Assembly: GCF_039545035.1 (NCBI RefSeq)
Contig: NZ_BAABRO010000013.1
Span: 186,001-250,000, forward strand
Source of the DNA: Novipirellula caenicola
GTDB taxonomy: Bacteria > Planctomycetota > Planctomycetia > Pirellulales > Pirellulaceae
DNA: 64,000 nt
Direction of reading: 5' to 3'
The notes beneath the pieces were generated by a model. That model was not told where the DNA came from. It worked only from the letters and a program-made list of their open reading frames with translations, and did no database searches. Positions within the stretch are counted from its first letter, which is position 1; each line of letters opens with the position of its first letter. The translations under genes were made by a program, and so were the position numbers. Of this stretch, positions 59,253 to 64,000 are shown one piece after another.

Positions 59253-60679
59253 GGTGATGGCAATTGTTTTGCGGTGATCTCGGCGAAGTGGAGTGCGAGA
59301 CGCAGATTGGCTTGACTCCACAGCAGTGGCGTCGAGTCGTTTGCTACCCAGTCGCCCGTGTCCAAGTCCTCGATGTAGTACGCTTCGGGACATTTGTACG
59401 CGCCGAAGGGACTATCGAGCGAAGTCAGCTGCTGTAGCGAGCGATTCAGATAACGCAGCTGCAGCGCTAAGTCCTCTGGATCGCCGGACGCTTGGAATCG
59501 CTGGGCGTAAATGCATGAAATGATCGGATCGAAGATGCACCACTGTGCCTCGGTTCCTCGCCGCACCTGTAGATGGCTGCGTTTATCATCGGCGGACACG
59601 GCATCGGTGCGATCTTTTTCGTCAAACTGTTGCTTGTATCCCGGCGACCAAAAACTGTCCTGCTTGTAGCGAGCGATGCCAATCGCTCCTTGCAACTGCG
59701 AGGTCACCCGCGACAGGATCTGATCGGCCATGTCACCCTCGACGATCTCCAGCGGATAGATCAGAAACAGCAGCGCCGAGTCCACATCCCGCTGTTTGCC
59801 ATTGCCTTGAATACACTCATTGGGCAGGATTTCGTGAAGTGCTGCGGTGCCTGGTCGAATAAGTTTCTCTAAGAAGCGGTGATCAATGCCGTGGTTGCGC
59901 AGCGTTTCTTGCACTCCAGGAATCTCACAGATTTCCTGGACTGCTTGTAGCGCAGCAACCACCACCCCGATGCTGGAAGCCTCGATCTTGGGCCATTCTT
60001 CCCAGTGGCCGCTGTCTTCATCCTGCCAGTACTCGATACGCGAGAAAAAGTGGATCAGCAGGGCAAGTATTTCAAGTTGTCCCGACGTGGGTCTTAGCTT
60101 TCCGCTAGCGACAAGCTTGGCAAACAACCAAACGTAGTACCCGAGGGCATCGTTCTGCTTGTGGTTCCAGCCCGCACCCGATGGAGTGTCTGAATCAAGT
60201 TCCGAGAGGGTTTTCCCATCAAAGCGAACATGCGGACGGTCGATTTCAAGTTGGTTGTCAGACGAAGGCTGCAAGCGATGGCGGTACTTTGCAAAGAAGC
60301 GGCACAGCGCCTCGACCGTTCTGGCGGCGGCTGCGTCGTTGCCAATCACCAACATCTGATGCGCGATGTGAATATTGTCACGCACCCATACCAGCTGGTA
60401 GTTGGTGTATTCACGCTCGCTGCCCGCGACGCTTGCCGCCGGGTAGAGTCCGGTCTCCAAGACTGGCATCTGGAACGTGCCATATTGGTCAAGCCGCTGC
60501 CGGATCCCTTGCAGCTGACTGGCCATATTCGTAGCGTCCACCGATAAAATCGGATCTTGACGATTGCCGGACATCATGTCGTTGCCTTTGTTGCGTTGCT
60601 CGAGTTCTTCAAAGCCTCCGAGGCTGAGATTAACCGAGGCGATGACACTGAAATCAGGTTTTAGCGGACGGCGATCCAT
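59249..60679 (-). CDS. Glycoside hydrolase family 15-like protein (glucoamylase / phosphorylase-kinase-alpha type)
   Basis: 476 residues, ATG at 60679, no signal peptide. An alpha/alpha-barrel of the GH15 type is suggested by NYQLVWVRDNIHIAHQMLVI near 93 (the YxxVWVRD substrate-binding block), PSGAGWNHKQNDALGYYVWL near 165, and the C-terminal EAYYIEDLDTGDWVANDSTP with the second catalytic-acid region, then LLWSQANLRLAL. It is similar to intracellular GH15 proteins related to phosphorylase kinase alpha, acting on alpha-glucans. It starts 21 bp after the membrane protein gene on the same strand, so the two may be co-transcribed. Its stop is in the end of a palindromic repeat. Confidence 0.85.
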   Translation of the reverse strand: MDRRPLKPDFSVIASVNLSLGGFEELEQRNKGNDMMSGNRQDPILSVDATNMASQLQGIRQRLDQYGTFQMPVLETGLYPAASVAGSEREYTNYQLVWVRDNIHIAHQMLVIGNDAAAARTVEALCRFFAKYRHRLQPSSDNQLEIDRPHVRFDGKTLSELDSDTPSGAGWNHKQNDALGYYVWLFAKLVASGKLRPTSGQLEILALLIHFFSRIEYWQDEDSGHWEEWPKIEASSIGVVVAALQAVQEICEIPGVQETLRNHGIDHRFLEKLIRPGTAALHEILPNECIQGNGKQRDVDSALLFLIYPLEIVEGDMADQILSRVTSQLQGAIGIARYKQDSFWSPGYKQQFDEKDRTDAVSADDKRSHLQVRRGTEAQWCIFDPIISCIYAQRFQASGDPEDLALQLRYLNRSLQQLTSLDSPFGAYKCPEAYYIEDLDTGDWVANDSTPLLWSQANLRLALHFAEITAKQLPSP

Positions 60680-60700
60680 GTTGCCATCGGCATCAAACCA

Positions 60701-61537
60701 CTAATTGGCAAAGGGATTGGCTTGGACACCGCTTGATACGGGGTTGGAAGCTTTTGGAGGCGTGGGACGTTGACTCGAACAACCGCTTCTACATTGTTTC
60801 GAAGCAGGCTGTGGGTAGGGGCTCGATTTTTTGTCGGTGAAAAATTGGTCGAACAAACCGTGTGATGAATCGCTCGCGGGCACAACACTTGGTAACTGTT
60901 GCGGCGGGTTCAATCCCATGTCGTCATCGCCCCCACTGGATTCATAGCCGTAGCCGATCCCCTGGCCACTGACTTGCTGGACCTCGAAACCATCCCAGTC
61001 GCTATCGATTCCGCTGGAGTCTTCTGAAAAGGCCTCCCCAGCGACATCGGATCGCGAGTTCGCAAATTCGTTTTTGAATTGTGCGAAATCGATATCAGCA
61101 AAGTCATTTGTTGAACGGATGATCGTCACCCCCAGCAACAGAATCATGATCAATGCGATCATACCAATCCCACTGAAAATCCCATTGAGAAAATAGGCCG
61201 CGATTCCTCGCCCAATACTGCAATGCGTGATCGCAGAGATGACCAGCACGTAGGTGCCAATCGATGCGACGCCAGCGATCAATCCGGCGACGGGCTCGCC
61301 TGGCATCGCGAACATGATTGCAGCCGAGACAAACGAACCGGCCAGCGTCGCGGCGATCACGATCCCGATGGACTTCCAAAAACCAACACTGCCTGCGCCC
61401 GAGACCGAGAGGGCAAACTTCATCGAATAGCCCACCACCAGAAACAGCCCCACCACCATCACGATCACGAGTAGTGAGATGGGAAGCATCGCCGAAGCAA
61501 ACGCTTCCTGAGCCGATTGCAGGTTAGAGTCGTTCAT
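60701..61537 (-). CDS. Membrane protein with polar C-terminal tail, unknown function
   Basis: 278 residues from the ATG at 61537. Four hydrophobic spans within the first 150 residues (LPISLLVIVMVVGLFLVVGY; IGIVIAATLAGSFVSAAIMF; GLIAGVASIGTYVLVISAIT; GIGMIALIMILLLGVTII), then about 130 residues rich in Ser, Gly, Pro and Asp with no fold visible, including CRSGC near the end. I do not recognise the family. The tail is probably cytoplasmic and disordered. The gene ends 21 bp before the GH15-like gene, so the two are likely to be read together. Confidence 0.75.
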   Translation of the reverse strand: MNDSNLQSAQEAFASAMLPISLLVIVMVVGLFLVVGYSMKFALSVSGAGSVGFWKSIGIVIAATLAGSFVSAAIMFAMPGEPVAGLIAGVASIGTYVLVISAITHCSIGRGIAAYFLNGIFSGIGMIALIMILLLGVTIIRSTNDFADIDFAQFKNEFANSRSDVAGEAFSEDSSGIDSDWDGFEVQQVSGQGIGYGYESSGGDDDMGLNPPQQLPSVVPASDSSHGLFDQFFTDKKSSPYPQPASKQCRSGCSSQRPTPPKASNPVSSGVQANPFAN

Positions 61538-62144
61538 GGTGTGTTTTATTTTCGAATGCAGAAAAATCGTTATGGCGTTTCCGTGGTCGCGTACGGGTAG
61601 CCGTGGGGTTGCCAGACACTTCCCCGTTGAAACATAGGTCATGATCGGCGTGGTGTCCGAAAAAACGATCCTGGGAAGATCCCAGATCGATCGATTTGTG
61701 CATGCCCATGCGTCCGGATGACAATCTGCGCACAACCGGATTTTTCCTGGAAAAAACCGACAAATTGTGCCGAAAACCGGTATAAAACATGGAAAGCCTT
61801 ACCGTAGAAACAAAGGCCGCGAGTGGCCCACAACGCATCATTGACGCTTGCTTCGACAACGATTGCCATTTCGCAAACGTTGCGATGATCGCGGTGCAGG
61901 TTAAAATACAAATCGCTGCATGACGCGGCGGTCGCCCCCCATTTCCCTCCAACGACCACCTTCCCGCTTCCGGAATTGCCGATCTCGATTTTCTCTAGCT
62001 GCATCTTCGCTGCTTCTTTGCATTGCAAATCTGTCTTGTCGCAGGCTGCATCGATTTGCGAAGCAACGTTGGGACGGATTTCACGATCCTCGATTGACGC
62101 CCCCCGGAAAACCATCGTTCCTTTATCACGTGGAAAGATCCATC
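61538..62144. other. Long intergenic region upstream of DUF1552 gene
   Basis: 607 bp. It contains a short perfect inverted pair near 61668 (ATCCTGGGA / TCCCAGAT), a 44-codon open frame on the plus strand at 61789-61923, and longer frames on both strands with no recognisable motif. No ribosome binding site, RNA gene or repeat could be assigned. The promoters of the divergent membrane-protein and DUF1552 genes should lie here. Confidence 0.35.
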
Positions 62145-63464
62145 ATGCTCAGCCGTCGAAAAATGCTCCAAGGATTGGCCGCCAGCACGGGGGCCGCATT
62201 TGGCGTCTCACTGACGCCGGAACGTCTTTTGGCATCGTCCACCACAACCACGACGCCGAAACGCATCGTCTTCTTTATGCAGAACCAGGGCTTCGATCCG
62301 AAGACCTGTATTCCCGCTGGGATGAAACACAGCGGATCGCTGGCGAACGCCAAGCTTCCCGAGCCCATCAGCGCACTGGAACCCTACAAAGAACGGCTGC
62401 ACATCATCAACGGTCTGCACGGTCTGCACACCAGTCCCTCGCATAGTGCTTTCTTTGGCGCGCTCGGCGGCTATCGTGGCAGCGACGGGGTACCGCCAAG
62501 TGCATCGACGATCGATTACGAATTGAGCAAGGCGTTGCCACAAACGCTTCTGCCTCACTTGTGTATCGGCATGGACTCGATCGAGAACATGAAATCCAAG
62601 CCGACGATTGCAACGCTGTCGGCCAGCGGCGCCGGTTCGCCAATCTTTATGCATTCGAATCCGAATCACCTCTACCAAATGCTGTACGGTGGAATCTCCT
62701 CGGGCGACATCCGGCTGCAACACGAAGCTCGGTCCAGTGTGCTGAGCCAAGTCGAAATGCTGGCCGCCGCCAAGGGACAATCGCTTCCTGCGGAGGATGG
62801 CCGACGTTACGGCCAATACGTCCAGGGATTCAGGGATGTCAACGGATTGCGAGATCGTTTGGACACGGTTGCGGACCACTTGCGAAAATTTGCTCCGAAG
62901 GTTGACGAGCGATATGCGGCGCCGGAGTTCGAAACCGATTGGCACGACCGCTTGCTGGACCTGGGCATCTCGGCGCTGACCTCAGGCATCACCAATACGC
63001 TGACGATCGGTTCGGGTCGCGGCGAGATCTTTGGTGCATGGAAGGGATTAGGCATCGATCAACAGGGACACAACCTGGGGCACATGGAACAGCCCGACAA
63101 TCCAATTTGGATCAAGATTCGCCAGTACAACAGCCGCATGCTGGTACGGATCATGGAGAAATTAGAAAGCGTGCCCGAAGGCAGCGGCACGATGATGGAC
63201 AACACGCTGATTGTTTACACCAGCAATAATGCGGATAAACAGCACACCAACGGTGCCAATTGGCCTGTCATGCTGTTGGGTAACCTGGACGGCGCGTTCA
63301 AATCGGGTTGCTTTACACAGCTGGATGGCAAACGTCCGATCAACGCACTCTACACGTCGCTGCTGCGAGCCGCGGGTCAGAACGTCGATCGCTTTAACAT
63401 GGACGACAAGATGGCCAAGAAGTTTGACGACAGCAACGGTCCGCTGAAGGAAGTGCTGGCATGA
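62145..63464 (+). CDS. DUF1552 family protein
   Basis: 439 residues from the ATG at 62145, chosen because it gives the twin-arginine-like [15 protein letters not shown] export signal; the frame is open 75 codons further up without a plausible signal. DUF1552 blocks: [58 protein letters not shown] and [18 protein letters not shown]. The family is a phosphatase/sulfatase-fold relative of DUF1501, exported and of unknown substrate, nearly always next to a planctomycete cytochrome protein with DUF1592/DUF1588-type domains. Here the partner begins straight after it. Confidence 0.92.
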   Translation: MLSRRKMLQGLAASTGAAFGVSLTPERLLASSTTTTTPKRIVFFMQNQGFDPKTCIPAGMKHSGSLANAKLPEPISALEPYKERLHIINGLHGLHTSPSHSAFFGALGGYRGSDGVPPSASTIDYELSKALPQTLLPHLCIGMDSIENMKSKPTIATLSASGAGSPIFMHSNPNHLYQMLYGGISSGDIRLQHEARSSVLSQVEMLAAAKGQSLPAEDGRRYGQYVQGFRDVNGLRDRLDTVADHLRKFAPKVDERYAAPEFETDWHDRLLDLGISALTSGITNTLTIGSGRGEIFGAWKGLGIDQQGHNLGHMEQPDNPIWIKIRQYNSRMLVRIMEKLESVPEGSGTMMDNTLIVYTSNNADKQHTNGANWPVMLLGNLDGAFKSGCFTQLDGKRPINALYTSLLRAAGQNVDRFNMDDKMAKKFDDSNGPLKEVLA

Positions 63465-63493
63465 TGATGCTCCGATTTTCGATTTGCCAAAAA

Positions 63494-63518
63494 TGTGGGA
63501 TAGGCTTCCAGCCTGTCA
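63494..63518. repeat. Short repeat-like hairpin GGATAGGCTTCCAGCCTGTC
   Basis: A small hairpin AGGCT-tcc-AGCCT within TGTGGGATAGGCTTCCAGCC lies between the DUF1552 stop and the likely start of the cytochrome gene, ending at that ATG. From memory this string recurs in intergenic parts of Rhodopirellula-type genomes; only one copy is in this window, so the repeat status is not shown here. Confidence 0.4.
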
Positions 63519-64000
63519 TGGCAGAAAGGACAAACGGGAAGTCGATCCGACTTTGTCTCACCTTGATCCTATTGCTGTTCAGCCTGGCCCCCGCAGTCCA
63601 CGCGGAAACCTACACGCCTGGCCAGCCGATCAACAAAGACTTTGACAGCTTTGCCAAGTCGTTTCTCGTCAACCACTGCGTCGACTGCCACGGCGAATAC
63701 GATCCCGAAGGCGGGTTATCGCTCGAGGATTTGGGCGAGGTGGATGAGATCAACGCCAGCACTTGGACGAGCGTTTGGGCCCAGGTCGCCTTGAACGAGA
63801 TGCCGCCGCCGGACATGACGCAGCCCGAGGTGATCGAGCGACTGCAGTTCTCGGACTGGGTCGTCAACGAACTCTCGCGGGTTTTGCGAGACAAGGGTGG
63901 TTTTCATGCTCACCGCGATCCCAACAAAGGCAACTTCGTCGATCACGAACTGCTATTCGGACAACTGCCTGATGGAATCGAACTGCGACCGACCTCCTCG
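63518..64000 (+). CDS. Planctomycete cytochrome c-type protein, N-terminal part (cut by window edge)
   Basis: Open to the window end (161 codons from 63518). The ATG at 63518 is preferred because it opens a normal signal peptide ([20 protein letters not shown]); an ATG at 63461 overlapping the previous stop (ATGATG) would add 19 residues that are largely derived from a repeat-like hairpin. After the signal comes a single haem motif, [20 protein letters not shown], followed by [23 protein letters not shown], as in planctomycete cytochromes that carry DUF1592-type domains further on. It is the expected partner of the DUF1552 gene and would act outside the cytoplasmic membrane. Confidence 0.85.
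   Translation, partial: MAERTNGKSIRLCLTLILLLFSLAPAVHAETYTPGQPINKDFDSFAKSFLVNHCVDCHGEYDPEGGLSLEDLGEVDEINASTWTSVWAQVALNEMPPPDMTQPEVIERLQFSDWVVNELSRVLRDKGGFHAHRDPNKGNFVDHELLFGQLPDGIELRPTSS

Noticed and set aside
61789-61923. 44-codon open frame on the plus strand ending in ATGA
   Set aside because: No signal, membrane span or ribosome site could be shown; kept only as a note in the intergenic entry.
61639-62115. 158-codon open frame on the minus strand upstream of the DUF1552 gene
   Set aside because: No recognisable motif, no ribosome site, and amino-acid usage unlike its neighbours; probably chance in a high-GC gap.

Overview
The window is a fragment of a planctomycete chromosome, most likely from the Pirellulaceae (Rhodopirellula and relatives). 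This rests on moderate GC, very frequent TCG/CGA/TTG codons, and families that are hallmarks of that group: a planctomycete cytochrome c/DUF1549/DUF1553 protein paired with a DUF1501 protein, a DUF1552 protein paired with a second planctomycete cytochrome, Uma2 nucleases and DUF1569. I saw no rRNA, tRNA, CRISPR array, integrase or phage gene.

Layout. 1-4089 (minus): an FtsK/SpoIIIE-like ATPase cut by the window edge, a small WXG100-like helical protein and a HEAT-repeat protein, which could be a type VII secretion-like locus. 4133-9181 (minus): DUF1501 and a cytochrome c/DUF1549/DUF1553 protein. 9419-14502 (minus): a HyuA-HyuB (5-oxoprolinase-type) fusion and a zinc-ribbon membrane protein. 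14778-16823: a DinG-like helicase, followed by a four-copy 190-bp tandem repeat. 17652-26716: accessory genes, namely two bacterial PH-domain membrane proteins, an M14 carboxypeptidase, a VOC protein, two secreted esterase-type hydrolases, DUF1569, an oxidoreductase divergent from a TetR regulator with paired operators, and a Uma2 nuclease.

About 26956-57985 is the most notable part, a ~31-kb biosynthetic and export cluster. It holds an AlgJ/AlgX-like acetyltransferase-type protein, a single-polypeptide reducing polyketide synthase (KS-AT-DH-psiKR-ER-KR-ACP) ending in a thioester reductase, a PapA/condensation-type acyltransferase, eight intact glycosyltransferase-type genes plus one interrupted by an in-frame UGA, two sulfotransferases, a TolC-type channel, and an export operon of a SyrD/PvdE-type ABC exporter, a MacA-type adaptor and a MacB-type transporter. 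My reading is that the synthase makes a long reduced chain released as aldehyde or alcohol, which is then glycosylated, acylated and sulfated and moved across both membranes. The set recalls cyanobacterial heterocyst glycolipids and mycobacterial sulfolipids, and I know of no exact described counterpart. 58319-64000 holds a GDSL esterase, a GH15-like glucosidase, a membrane protein and the DUF1552/cytochrome pair.

The intergenic DNA is also unusual. At least seven palindromic elements are bounded by GTAG...CTAC-like ends, and in three convergent gene pairs the terminal CTAC forms the TAG stop codon of the minus-strand gene. One of these palindromes carries a nested 117-bp miniature element with terminal inverted repeats and a TCAA target duplication.
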